Assembly: GCF_003121295.1 (NCBI RefSeq)
Contig: NZ_PHNC01000029.1
Coordinates: 1 to 64,000 of the forward strand
DNA length: 64,000 nt
Direction of reading: 5' to 3'
Origin: Streptomyces orinoci
Lineage (GTDB): Bacteria > Actinomycetota > Actinomycetes > Streptomycetales > Streptomycetaceae
The notes under the pieces were generated by a model. It searched no databases. It was given only the letters and a program-made list of their open reading frames with translations, and was not told where the DNA came from. The translations under genes and the position numbers were made by a program. Each line of letters starts with the position of its first letter. The first letter of the stretch is position 1. Below, piece after piece: positions 21,355 to 30,539 of this stretch.

Positions 21355-21429
21355 ATGTCCAAGCGAACCCGCAAACGCAAATGGCGCCTGCGCAAGAGCC
21401 GTGCCAACCACGGCCGCAGGCCGGCGTAA
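21355..21429 (+). CDS. 50S ribosomal protein bL37
   Basis: ORF of 24 residues, below usual length cut-offs. The product is MSKRTRKRKWRLRKSRANHG followed by RRPA, almost wholly basic. It matches in length and in the SKRxRKRK...RANHGRRP pattern the tiny actinobacterial large-subunit protein bL37 first seen in mycobacterial ribosome structures, recalled from memory. ATG 21355 lacks a ribosome site; TACGAC lies six bases upstream, so the transcript may be leaderless. Only ten bases separate its stop from the convergent DUF2567 gene. Confidence 0.82.
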   Translation: MSKRTRKRKWRLRKSRANHGRRPA

Positions 21430-21439
21430 GGGCGCGACC

Positions 21440-22027
21440 TCAGGCCCCGGGATCTTCGAGGAGCTCCTCGGGATCCCGTGGGCCCCACAGCGCGGTGAGC
21501 AGCAGATGCACCGCCATCGCCGCGACCGGCCAGGCCAGCAGCATCCCCTTGGCGCCCAGCCGCAGCGGCGCGTCGAAGACCACGCCCTTGCCCACCGCGC
21601 GGGCATGCGCCGCCACATCCGAGGTGGGTCCCAGCCACATGCCCAGCCGCCAGGCGAGCAGCGAGGCCAGCAGTGAGCCCACGGCCAGCCCGGCCACCAG
21701 GGCGATCCCGCCGGTCCGGCGCAGCCAGAACACCACCGCCGCGCTCAGCGCGCCAAAGCCCAGGCCGAGCAGGGCGAAGACGCCGTCCGCGCCGATCGCC
21801 TGCTCCCCCTCGGTGTTCTTGAGGTAGACCGCCTTGCCGTCCGAGATCAGCGGCACCCGGGGCGACAGCCACACCCACAGCAGCCCCAGCAGCACCCCGG
21901 CCACGGTGACCGCCACCGCCACCACGGCGGCGGGGACCAGCTCGGCGCGCAGTGCGGCCGTGGGTCGGCCGGGGCGGGGGTCATCGTCGGCGATGGGCGG
22001 AGACGGTGGGGTCTGCGGTGCGCTCAC
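21440..22027 (-). CDS. DUF2567 membrane protein
   Basis: Protein of 195 residues and unknown function. A Pro-rich N-terminus (about 1-25) precedes four hydrophobic segments (about 35-58, 85-105, 110-130 and 155-180); SPRVPLISDGKAVYLKNTEGEQAIGADG is the likely outer loop. The composition and layout fit DUF2567. Two starts are possible: GTG 22027 (used) or ATG 22048, which would overlap the ABC permease stop by four bases and add seven residues. It is the last gene of an ABC transporter run and may be an accessory subunit. Confidence 0.72.
   Translation of the reverse strand: MSAPQTPPSPPIADDDPRPGRPTAALRAELVPAAVVAVAVTVAGVLLGLLWVWLSPRVPLISDGKAVYLKNTEGEQAIGADGVFALLGLGFGALSAAVVFWLRRTGGIALVAGLAVGSLLASLLAWRLGMWLGPTSDVAAHARAVGKGVVFDAPLRLGAKGMLLAWPVAAMAVHLLLTALWGPRDPEELLEDPGA
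21449..21477. terminator. strong inverted repeat inside the DUF2567 3' end, downstream of bL37
   Basis: GGGATC and GATCCC flank the perfect 14-base palindrome CGAGGAGCTCCTCG. It codes for the last residues of DUF2567 on the minus strand and lies 20 bases beyond the bL37 stop on the plus strand, so it may terminate the bL37 transcript. Confidence 0.5.
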
Positions 22028-22044
22028 CCCGTCATCGTGCCATG

Positions 22045-22907
22045 TCATCGCACCGCCGCCCGCCGGTAGGCCCAGGTGGCGAGGGCCAGCGAGAGCACTC
22101 CCACGGCCGCGCACACCCCCAGGTCGGCGGCGACCAGCAGCCAGTCGGGACGGGCGTCGAAGCTGTGCGCCAGCGCCTCCACCCCATAGGTGGAGGGCAG
22201 CAGGTCCCGGGCCCAGTCGATGGGCGCCGGCAGATGCGAGGCGGGCAGCACGCCCAGCAGCAGCGCCGCCGACATGCCCAACTGCCCGCCGAGCGTGGCC
22301 AGTTCGGGACGGGGCGCGAGCAGGCCCAGGGCCGCGCCCAGACCGGACAGCGCGGCACCGGCCAGCGGCACCACCCCGGCCAGCACCCAGAGATGCGCCA
22401 GCGGCAGCTTGAACAGCACACTCCCGGCCACCGCCGTGAACGCGGTGCCGGGCACGGTGAAGGAGGCGTACGCACCGGCCGCGCCCAGCACCACCGCGGC
22501 GGGCGGCACCGGGAGGGTGGCGTAGTGGTCCAGCCCGCCCCCGGCCCTGAGCTGCCCGAAGTACTGGGCCAGCAGGTTGAGCGCCACAAAGGCGACCACC
22601 AGCACGCTGGAGCCGGCCACCACGGCGCGGGCGTCCTCGCCGCCGGAGACCACCCCGCGCATCAGGATCATGATGCCGATGGACTGGAAGGTCGCCACGA
22701 ACAGCAGCGGTATCCGGGCCACCCGGGCCCGGGACAGCTGCGCCCGGTAGACCGCCGAGAGGGCGGGCAGCAGCCGCGCCCTGGGCGCCAGCGGGGCGGC
22801 TTGGGCCCGAGCCTCCGGCTCCCGGCCCGCGCCCCGGCGGGCGCCGGGCAGCGTGCCTGCCTGGTCCGCCGCCGTCTGTGCGGATACGGCGCTACCGGAC
22901 ACCGTGG

Positions 22908-22911
<4 letters not shown>
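22045..22911 (-). CDS. ABC-2-type transporter permease
   Basis: Integral membrane subunit of 288 residues. After a hydrophilic, Ala/Gly/Arg-rich N-terminus (about 1-45), six hydrophobic segments follow from about 68 to 285, with the ABC-2 pattern of paired helices and a loop GGGLDHYATLPVPPAAV (about 118-134). It overlaps the ATPase gene (22908) by four bases, so the two form one transporter. Direction is probably export, as for ABC-2 systems. The substrate is unknown. Confidence 0.85.
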
Positions 22912-23930
<1,019 letters not shown>

Positions 23931-23938
23931 GAGCTAAG

Positions 23939-23944
23939 AGAGTA
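23939..23944 (-). promoter_or_regulatory. -10-like box TACTCT before the ABC ATPase
   Basis: TACTCT on the minus strand ends eight bases before the GTG at 23930, and no Shine-Dalgarno match lies between. This is another member of the leaderless pattern, with the same spacing as trpE. Confidence 0.5.
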
Positions 23945-24032
23945 CGCGCCCGCGCCCTGAGCTCGCCGCTGGGGTTGCCCTTGGCGGCGCATTGCCGGGT
24001 GCGCCGTTCCCTGCGCTCCTATTGGGGCGCCA

Positions 24033-24145
24033 GCGTTGTGGGCAGTCGTTCCGCAGGGCGATGGGGGTGCCCCCGCGCCGTTCAGGCGTGGGGGAGGGTG
24101 GGCACAACGCGACCACCGGGCCGCACCCGGCGACGAAAGCCGCGT
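24033..24145 (+). repeat. second dispersed repeat module, plus-strand copy
   Basis: Contains GTTGTGGGCAGTCGTTCCGC, GGGTGGGCACAAC and CCACCGGGCCGCACCCGGC in the same order as the minus strand at 1143-1240, with an additional GGGGGTGCCCCCGC segment in the middle. It fills part of the 23931-24326 gap, in which no gene is seen. Confidence 0.65.
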
Positions 24146-24150
24146 TCATC

Positions 24151-24312
24151 GCCGGGTGCGGACCGTGCGTGGCCGTTCGCGCAGTTCCCCGCGCCCCTGA
24201 AAGGCGCACCCGGCGAAGGCACGGCGTCTGCCGGCGACCGTTGCCGGTCGGCCGCAGGCCGTGCATGGCTGGTCGCGCAGTTCCCCGCGCCCCTGGAAGG
24301 GGCGCACCCGGC
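24151..24312 (-). repeat. two copies of the GGGGCGCGGGGAACT dispersed repeat, inverted
   Basis: Copies at about 24151-24213 and 24250-24312 read CGCGCAGTTCCCCGCGCCCC on the plus strand, so are inverted with respect to those at 1 kb, 12 kb and 48.8 kb. Each is bounded by GGGTGCG/CGCACCC ends. Confidence 0.75.
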
Positions 24313-24326
24313 GAGGGCAGGGTGCG

Positions 24327-25583
24327 CTAGTCGCCCGCAGGGGCGTGCTCCGCTGCGGTGCGGGCGTCGATTTCGCGCCAGAACCCCGCCCGAATCGCAT
24401 AGCGATCGTGCTCATCGATCTGATCGTCCTTGTGCGCGAGCAGCCCGAACCGCGCCGCATACCGCAGCAGCTCCCCATCGATCCGATGCGGAATCCGCGG
24501 ATACTCCGTGGACAGATGCTGCAGCTGAACGGAGTCGGCGATCCGCTCAGTCCACCGCCGGGCGAAGACCTGCCCGACCTCGAAGGGGTCACCACTGACC
24601 GTGGTGATGTCCTCCTCCCGGTCCGCCCACCGCTGCTCCGCACTCGTGAGCTGCGCCAGCGTCGGCAGTGCCGCGATCTCCGGGGACTCCCCCAGCCCGT
24701 TCCCGGAGGAGGAGCCCCGGTCCACCCACCCCTTGTCCGAGGACCACCGCAGGGTCGCGTTGGTGGCGGGCCCCTGCCCGGCCGTGGCGGCCGCCGGGCG
24801 GCCCAGTCCGGCCAGGTCCTTGGGGGTGGGCACGGAGCGCGCGCCGGAACCGTCCCGCTCCCCGGCCAGCGCCGCGGGCGAGGCGGGCCGTACCCCGTTG
24901 CGCCCGGCCGGCCGCGCCTCCGCGCTGCTCGCGGGCGACCCGGCCGCGGCCGCCGGCTCCGGCAGCGGCGCGGAGAGGATCGCCGCGATCTCCGGCTCCG
25001 GCGCCGGCTGCGGCGCACACGCCCCGGTGAGCTCCTTGGCCCGTACCGCCCGGGTGATCCAGGTACGGTCCAGCACCCGCCGTTCGTCCGCCTCGGCGAC
25101 CAGGTCCTCGGACTGGTTGTAGTCGCCGTCCGCGGCCTGCACCGCCCAAAGGTGCACCGCGACCCCGTGTTCCTTGGCGGACATCAGGCCCGGCAGCAGA
25201 TCGCCGTCGCCGGTGACCAGCACCACGTCCGAACAGGCCCGGTTGCGGGCGAGTTCGGTGAGTTCGGCGTGCATGGCGGCGTCCACGCCCTTCTGCCCCC
25301 AGCGGCCGTCGCTGCTGCGGGTCAGCGCGCCCAGCCGTACGGTGACCCGGGGCATCACCCGCAGCCTGCGGTGTTCCGGCTGGGGAACGCGGTCGGGGGC
25401 GCCGTCGAACCAGTAGATCCGCAGCAGCGGCTGTCGCGTCTCGTCCTCGGCCCGCTCGCGCAGGCCCTGGATGAGGGTCGCGTGGTCAACGGTGATGCGG
25501 GACCGGGCCGAGTCCCCGGCCAGCAGGCTCGCGGCGGCGCCCAGCAGATATCCGGCGTCCACCAGGACGACGCAGCGGTCCAC
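24327..25583 (-). CDS. NYN-domain (PIN-like) putative RNase
   Basis: Protein of 418 residues. The N-terminal NYN/LabA-like domain (about 1-180) has the acidic-site motifs CVVLVDAGYLLGAA at 3-16, KGVDAAMHAELTELA and VLVTGDGDLLPGL, where Asp residues would bind Mg2+ for RNA cleavage. A long Pro/Ala-rich linker (about 190-290) leads to a conserved helical C-terminal domain (about 300-418). The GTG at 25583, giving MDRCVVLVD, follows GAGGGTGG. It is divergent from the small gene at 25849. The nuclease role is inferred from fold; the substrate is unknown. Confidence 0.82.
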   Translation of the reverse strand: MDRCVVLVDAGYLLGAAASLLAGDSARSRITVDHATLIQGLRERAEDETRQPLLRIYWFDGAPDRVPQPEHRRLRVMPRVTVRLGALTRSSDGRWGQKGVDAAMHAELTELARNRACSDVVLVTGDGDLLPGLMSAKEHGVAVHLWAVQAADGDYNQSEDLVAEADERRVLDRTWITRAVRAKELTGACAPQPAPEPEIAAILSAPLPEPAAAAGSPASSAEARPAGRNGVRPASPAALAGERDGSGARSVPTPKDLAGLGRPAAATAGQGPATNATLRWSSDKGWVDRGSSSGNGLGESPEIAALPTLAQLTSAEQRWADREEDITTVSGDPFEVGQVFARRWTERIADSVQLQHLSTEYPRIPHRIDGELLRYAARFGLLAHKDDQIDEHDRYAIRAGFWREIDARTAAEHAPAGD

Positions 25584-25848
25584 GTTCCACCCTCTTTCCC
25601 TTGCCGTTCCCTGTGTTTCGTCAAGGCGGTCGCCCCGGCACGGCGGTGCCTCCGGTTGGGTGTCGGCTTTCCCTGGAGTCTGCCCGACCATGCGGGGGTT
25701 ATCAGTCCGAACTGGATCATCGGCGTGGCGGACACGGCCTGTGGCCGATAAGTCTCGCTGTCACACAGGGTTATGGACCGAAATGCACGATCTGTCGGTC
25801 TATGCCAAGGTGCTGTGCGGGGGTAGCAGAGTGGAGGCAAGCACAGTC

Positions 25849-26001
25849 ATGGCCAAGAACAAGAAGCAGGACCGCAGTCGGCAGGCGGCCACCCAGCAGC
25901 AGAAGAAGGCGCAGTCCGCGGAAGAGAAGGCCGAGCAGCGGATCGCCACCCCGGCGGATGTGGCCCGCAAGCACCCCCAGCGGCGCTTCGGCCACAACTG
26001 A
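25849..26001 (+). CDS. 50-residue charged hypothetical protein
   Basis: Short hydrophilic protein, MAKNKKQDRSRQAATQQQKK at the start and HPQRRFGHN at the end, rich in Lys, Gln, Glu and Arg and probably helical in the middle. There is no signal peptide or recognisable domain. GTGGAGG precedes the ATG by about 12 bases. It is convergent with dnaE, with a strong hairpin between. I recall similar small KNKKQD...KRFGHN proteins in other streptomycetes; function is unknown. Confidence 0.7.
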   Translation: MAKNKKQDRSRQAATQQQKKAQSAEEKAEQRIATPADVARKHPQRRFGHN

Positions 26002-26018
26002 CCGGCGTTCAGAGGCAC

Positions 26019-26056
26019 TTCAGGCGTGCGCCCGCGGTGGCGGGCGCACCCCTGAA
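26019..26056. terminator. bidirectional hairpin between small gene and dnaE
   Basis: TTCAGG and GTGCGCCCGC pair with GCGGGCGCAC and CCTGAA around a GGTG loop, with one mismatch. It lies between two converging genes and can serve both. Confidence 0.75.
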
Positions 26057-26070
26057 ACACCTGCCCGGGC

Positions 26071-29000
26071 TCAGCCCGCCAGACAGGAGGGTCCGAGCAG
26101 CACCTTGAGGTCACCGAAGAGCGCCGGGTCGGGGGTGACGCGGTGCCGGTCCAGCCGGAGCACGGTGGTCTTGCGGGCGCCCTGGAGCTTGATCCGTACC
26201 TCGGTGGAGCCCTTGTGGTGGGTGAGCACCTGGCCCAGCTTCTCCACCAGCGGCGGGGTGACCTTGACGGTGGGGATGGTGATGACCACCGGGGCGTTGC
26301 TGCCCGCGTTGGACAGGTCGGGGACCATCAGCTCCATGGCGACCAGGCGCGGGATGTCCTCCCGCTTGTCCAGCCGGCCCTTGACGAACACCACGGCGTC
26401 CTCCACCAGTTGGGTGGAGACCAGCTGGTAGGTGGCCGGGAAGAACATGCAGTCGATGGAACCGGCCAGGTCCTCCACGGTGGCGATGGCCCAGGCGTTG
26501 CCCTGCTTGGTCATCTTGCGCTGGAGGCCGGAGATGATGCCGCCGATGGTGACGATCGCGCCGTCCGCGTGCTCCCCGCCGGTGAGCTGGGAGATGGCCG
26601 CGTCCGCCTTGTCGTTGAGGACATGCTCGATGCCGAACAGCGGGTGGTCGGAGACATAGAGGCCGAGCATCTCCCGCTCCTGGGCGAGCAGATAGGACTT
26701 CTCCCACTCCACATCGGAGAACTCCACATCCAGCCCGAAGCCCGGCCCCTCGTCGGCGGTGTCGTCGCCCATCCCGCCGAAGAGGTCGAACTGCCCTTCC
26801 GCCTCCTTGCGCTTGACCGCCACCACATTGTCGATCATCGGCTCGTAGTGCGCGGTGAGGCCCTTGCGGGTGTGCCCCATCTCATCGAAGGCGCCGGCCT
26901 TGATCAGCGATTCCACGGTGCGCTTGTTGCAGACCACCGCCTCGACCTTGTCCAGGAAGTCGGGGAAGGAGGTGTACTTCCCCTTGGACTTGCGGCACCG
27001 GATGATCGAATCCACCACATTGGCACCGACGTTGCGTACCGCGGTCAGGCCGAAGAGGATCACATCGTCGCCCTGGGCGGCGAAGTTGGCCTCGGACTCA
27101 TTGACATTGGGCGGCAGCACCTTGATGCCCATCCGGCGGCACTCATTGAGGTAGGTCGCCGACTTGTCCTTGTCGTCCTTGACCGAGGTGAGCAGCGCCG
27201 CCATGTACTCGGCCGGGTGGTTGGCCTTGAGGTAGGCGGTCCAGTAGGAGACCAGTCCGTACGCGGCGGAGTGGGCCTTGTTGAAGGCGTAGCCGGCAAA
27301 GGGCACCAGCACATCCCACAGCGCCTGGATGGCCTCGTCGCTGTAGCCGTTCTTGCGGGCGCCGCCCTGGAAGATGGTGAAGTTCTTGGCCAGTTCCTCG
27401 GGCTTCTTCTTGCCCATCACCCGGCGGAGGATGTCGGCCTCGCCGAGCGAGTAACCGGCGATGATCTGGGCGGCCTTCTGCACCTGCTCCTGGTAGACGA
27501 TCAAGCCGTAGGTGACGTCCAGGACCTCCCGGAGCGGCTCCTCCAGCTCCTTGTGGATCGGGGTGATCTCCTGCTGGCCGTTCTTGCGCAGGGCGTAGTT
27601 GGTGTGCGAGTTCATGCCCATCGGGCCCGGCCGGTAAAGGGCCGAAACAGCGGAAATGTCTTCGAAGTTGTCGGGCTTCATCAGCCGCAGCAGCGAGCGC
27701 ATGGGGCCGCCGTCGAACTGGAACACGCCCAGGGTGTCGCCGCGCTGGAGCAGTTCGAAGGTGGTGGGGTCGTCCAGCGGCAGTTCCAGCAGGTCGATGT
27801 CGATGCCCTTGTTGGCCTTCACCATCTTGACGGCGTCGTCCATGATGGTCAGGTTGCGCAGGCCCAGGAAGTCCATCTTCAGCAGGCCCAGCGACTCACA
27901 ACTGGGGTAGTCCCACTGCGTGATGGTCACCCCGTCGGTGTGCCTGACCCAGACCGGGACATGGTCGGTGATGGTCTCGCTGGACATGATCACGCCGGCC
28001 GCGTGCACACCCATCTGCCGCACCAGGCCCTCCACACCGCGTGCGGTGTCGATGACCTTCTTCACATCCGGCTCGTTCTCGTACATCCCGCGCACCTCGC
28101 CCGCCTCGCTGTAGCGGGGGTGGCTGGGGTCGGTGATGCCGGAGAGCGGGATGCCCTTGCCCAGGACATCGGCGGGCATCGCCTTGGTGATGCGGTCGCC
28201 CATGGCGTACGGGTAACCCAGCACCCGGGCCGAGTCCTTGATGGCGTTCTTGGCCTTGATGGTGCCGTAGGTCCCGATCATGGCGACCTTGTCGGCGCCG
28301 TATTTCTCGGTGACATACCGGATCACCTCACCGCGCCGGCGCTCGTCGAAGTCGATGTCCACATCGGGCATGGAGACGCGCTCGGGGTTGAGGAACCGCT
28401 CGAAGATCAGGCCGTGCGGAATGGGGTCGAGGTCGGTGATGCCCATGGCGTAGGCGACGATCGAACCGGCCGCGGAGCCACGGCCCGGGCCCACCGCGAT
28501 GCCGTTCTTCTTGGCCCACATGATGAAGTCGGCCACGACCAGGAAGTAGCCCGGGAACCCCATCTGGATGATGACGTCCATCTCGTACTCGGCCTGCTTC
28601 TGCCGGTCCTCGGGGACGCCGCCGGGGAAGCGGCGGGCCATGCCGCGCCGTACCTCCTCCTGGAACCAGGTGACCTCGGTGTAGCCCTCGGGCACCTCGA
28701 ACTTGGGCATCAGGTCGCGCTTCTCGAACCAGCCGGTGGTGTCGATCTGCTCGGCGACCAGCAGGGTGTTGCGGCAGCCCTCCTGCCAGGCGTCGGAGGA
28801 GTCCACGGCGTACATCTCGTCGGTGGACTTCAGGTAGTAACCGGTGCCGTCGAACTTGAAGCGGTCGGGGTCGGAGAGGTTCTTGCCGGTCTGGATGCAC
28901 AGCAGGGCGTCGTGGGCGCCGGCCTCGTGCGCGTACGTGTAGTGCGAGTCATTGGTGACCAGCGGGGGGATGCCCAGCTTCTTGCCGATCTCCAGCAGCC

Positions 29001-29613
29001 CGTCGCGGACCCGGCGCTCGATCTCGATGCCGTGGTCCATCAGCTCCAGGAAGTAGCGGTCCTTGCCGAAGATCTCCTGGTACTCGGCGGCCGCCTTGTA
29101 CGCCTCCTCGTACTGGCCCAGGCGCAGCCGGGTCTGGAGCTCGCCGGAGGGGCAGCCGGTGGAGGCGATCAGGCCCTCGGACCACTGGGCCAGGGTCTCC
29201 TTGTCCATCCGGGGCCACTTGGTCAGCCAGCCCTCGGCATAGGCGTCGGAGGAGAGCCGGAAGAGGTTGTGCAGACCGGTCTTGTTCGCCGCCCAGATGG
29301 TCTTGTGGGTGTAGCCACCGGAGCCGGAGACATCGTCGCGCTTCTGGTGCGGCTGGCCCCACTGGATGCGCCGCTTGTTGCGCCGGGACTCCGGGGCCAC
29401 ATAGGCCTCGATGCCGATGATCGGGGTGACCCCGGCCTTCTTGGCCTGGTGGAAGAAGTCATAGGCGCCGTGCAGGTTGCCATGGTCGGTCATGGCGATA
29501 TGCGTCATGCCCATCTCATTGCAGGCATTGAACATGTCCTTGAGCCGCGCGGCACCGTCCAGCAGCGAGTACTGGGTGTGAACGTGCAGGTGCGTAAAGG
29601 GCGGCTTGCTCAC
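26071..29613 (-). CDS. dnaE: DNA polymerase III alpha subunit (replicative DnaE1)
   Basis: Catalytic subunit of the replicative polymerase, 1180 residues. The N-terminal PHP domain has HLHVHTQYSLLDG (9-20), MTDHGNLHG, GIEAYVAP and NDSHYTYAH, so its metal site looks complete, as in actinobacterial DnaE1 where PHP proofreads. The palm carries catalytic Asp residues in SMPDVDIDFDERRRG; a helix-hairpin-helix, OB-fold and C-terminal tau-binding region follow. GTG 29613 has CGGAGG ten bases upstream and gives MSKPPFTHLHVH. It stands alone, divergent from the membrane-protein/DsbA cassettes. A LexA-like palindrome lies 107 bases upstream. Confidence 0.97.
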   Translation of the reverse strand: MSKPPFTHLHVHTQYSLLDGAARLKDMFNACNEMGMTHIAMTDHGNLHGAYDFFHQAKKAGVTPIIGIEAYVAPESRRNKRRIQWGQPHQKRDDVSGSGGYTHKTIWAANKTGLHNLFRLSSDAYAEGWLTKWPRMDKETLAQWSEGLIASTGCPSGELQTRLRLGQYEEAYKAAAEYQEIFGKDRYFLELMDHGIEIERRVRDGLLEIGKKLGIPPLVTNDSHYTYAHEAGAHDALLCIQTGKNLSDPDRFKFDGTGYYLKSTDEMYAVDSSDAWQEGCRNTLLVAEQIDTTGWFEKRDLMPKFEVPEGYTEVTWFQEEVRRGMARRFPGGVPEDRQKQAEYEMDVIIQMGFPGYFLVVADFIMWAKKNGIAVGPGRGSAAGSIVAYAMGITDLDPIPHGLIFERFLNPERVSMPDVDIDFDERRRGEVIRYVTEKYGADKVAMIGTYGTIKAKNAIKDSARVLGYPYAMGDRITKAMPADVLGKGIPLSGITDPSHPRYSEAGEVRGMYENEPDVKKVIDTARGVEGLVRQMGVHAAGVIMSSETITDHVPVWVRHTDGVTITQWDYPSCESLGLLKMDFLGLRNLTIMDDAVKMVKANKGIDIDLLELPLDDPTTFELLQRGDTLGVFQFDGGPMRSLLRLMKPDNFEDISAVSALYRPGPMGMNSHTNYALRKNGQQEITPIHKELEEPLREVLDVTYGLIVYQEQVQKAAQIIAGYSLGEADILRRVMGKKKPEELAKNFTIFQGGARKNGYSDEAIQALWDVLVPFAGYAFNKAHSAAYGLVSYWTAYLKANHPAEYMAALLTSVKDDKDKSATYLNECRRMGIKVLPPNVNESEANFAAQGDDVILFGLTAVRNVGANVVDSIIRCRKSKGKYTSFPDFLDKVEAVVCNKRTVESLIKAGAFDEMGHTRKGLTAHYEPMIDNVVAVKRKEAEGQFDLFGGMGDDTADEGPGFGLDVEFSDVEWEKSYLLAQEREMLGLYVSDHPLFGIEHVLNDKADAAISQLTGGEHADGAIVTIGGIISGLQRKMTKQGNAWAIATVEDLAGSIDCMFFPATYQLVSTQLVEDAVVFVKGRLDKREDIPRLVAMELMVPDLSNAGSNAPVVITIPTVKVTPPLVEKLGQVLTHHKGSTEVRIKLQGARKTTVLRLDRHRVTPDPALFGDLKVLLGPSCLAG

Positions 29614-29719
29614 GGCGGGAGACCTCCGGGCGGACGGGTGACGGCAGGCAATGAAGGTTACCGGCCGAGCCTCATGGGGCTTGGCCGCACCGACAGCCGC
29701 ACGCTTCAAGGCGACAATA

Positions 29720-29733
29720 CGAATGTACATTCG
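29720..29733. promoter_or_regulatory. candidate LexA (SOS) box in the dnaE divergent region
   Basis: CGAATGTACATTCG is a perfect 14-base palindrome. It matches the Gram-positive SOS box CGAAC-N4-GTTCG except for symmetrical C-to-T/G-to-A changes at position 5. It is 107 bases before dnaE and 49 before the membrane gene at 29782, so either could be the target. LexA binding is inference. Confidence 0.45.
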
Positions 29734-29781
29734 AGAGCGGAGCCCTCATGGCGGTCCTTTAGGCGCGGCTTACCGCAAGCC

Positions 29782-30429
29782 ATGACAGACTCGATTCCCA
29801 TGGACATATCGGCGGCAGGATGGCGTGCTCTGCGCGCGGCGCTGTTCACCGCGCTGTGTGTGCTGCTGTCCACCGCCTCCCAGGTCCTGCTCTCCGGCCG
29901 CCCGCTGCCGCTGCCCCCGGTGGCCGCCACCGGCGCCGTCATCTTCGCCCTGGCCTACGCCCTGGCCGGCCGGGAACGCGGCTACTGGCGCATAGCCTCG
30001 CTGCTGATCCCGCTGGAACTGGCGGCGGGCGCGGCGCTCCTCACCGGCCAGGACTCCTGCTACAACCCGGCGGGCCGGCCACTGCCCGGCGCCCTCACCC
30101 TGATCTGCGGCGGCGGGCACCTGGGCACCCCGCTGGCCCACTCCATGGCCTCCGCTCCCTGGCTGCTGCCCGCCGCCCACCTGACGGTGGCCCTGCTGGC
30201 CGCCGCCTGGCTGCGCCGCGGCGAGGCCGCCCTGGCCGGGCTGCTGCGCACCATGGCCACCGCCGCCTTCCGCCCGCTGCGGCTGGTCACCGCGGCCCTG
30301 GTCCCGGCTCCCGAGCGGTACGGGGCGCGCGTCAGGCCCGTACGCCGCTCCCGCGCCCCGCTCCCCCGCCCCCTGCTTCTGCACTCCGTCGTACGACGCG
30401 GCCCTCCGGCCCGGCCCGCCCTCGGCTGA
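29782..30429 (+). CDS. four-TM membrane protein with exported Cys pair (paralog 1)
   Basis: Protein of 215 residues without a recognised family. Hydrophobic segments at about 15-35, 45-63, 70-88 and 127-145, with basic loops RERGYWR and WLRRGE placed inside, predict four helices with both ends in the cytoplasm. The loop outside between segments 3 and 4 holds Cys93 and Cys109 in SCYNPAGRP...ICGGG. The C-terminus ends near HSVVRRGPP (201-209). It is followed by a DsbA-like gene, and the pair is repeated at 31453-32995. The Cys pair and neighbour suggest a DsbB/VKOR-like redox partner, by inference only. ATG 29800 is an alternative start. Confidence 0.75.
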   Translation: MTDSIPMDISAAGWRALRAALFTALCVLLSTASQVLLSGRPLPLPPVAATGAVIFALAYALAGRERGYWRIASLLIPLELAAGAALLTGQDSCYNPAGRPLPGALTLICGGGHLGTPLAHSMASAPWLLPAAHLTVALLAAAWLRRGEAALAGLLRTMATAAFRPLRLVTAALVPAPERYGARVRPVRRSRAPLPRPLLLHSVVRRGPPARPALG

Positions 30430-30451
30430 ACCGGAAAACGCCCGCACGGTC

Positions 30452-30520
30452 CGCACGGCCGACACCGTTCGCACGGCCGACACCGTTCGCACGGCCCGCA
30501 CCGTTCGTACCGTCCGTACC
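30452..30520 (+). repeat. 18-base tandem repeat upstream of DsbA-like gene 1
   Basis: Two identical units CGCACGGCCGACACCGTT (30452-30469 and 30470-30487), a third with two changes (30488-30505) and a decayed fourth. They fill most of the 110-base gap between the membrane gene and the DsbA-like gene. Confidence 0.85.
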
Positions 30521-30539
30521 ACGGAGATCGAGAAGCACC

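Noticed and set aside
24033..24312. Insertion sequence in the 23931-24326 gap
   Set aside because: No transposase frame, terminal repeats or target duplication; the sequence is made of the dispersed repeats described.
26143..30429. 1428-codon open frame on the plus strand opposite dnaE
   Set aside because: Antisense shadow of dnaE running into the real membrane gene at 29782. Composition is His/Asp/Gly/Val rich with no domain; dnaE on the other strand is fully supported.
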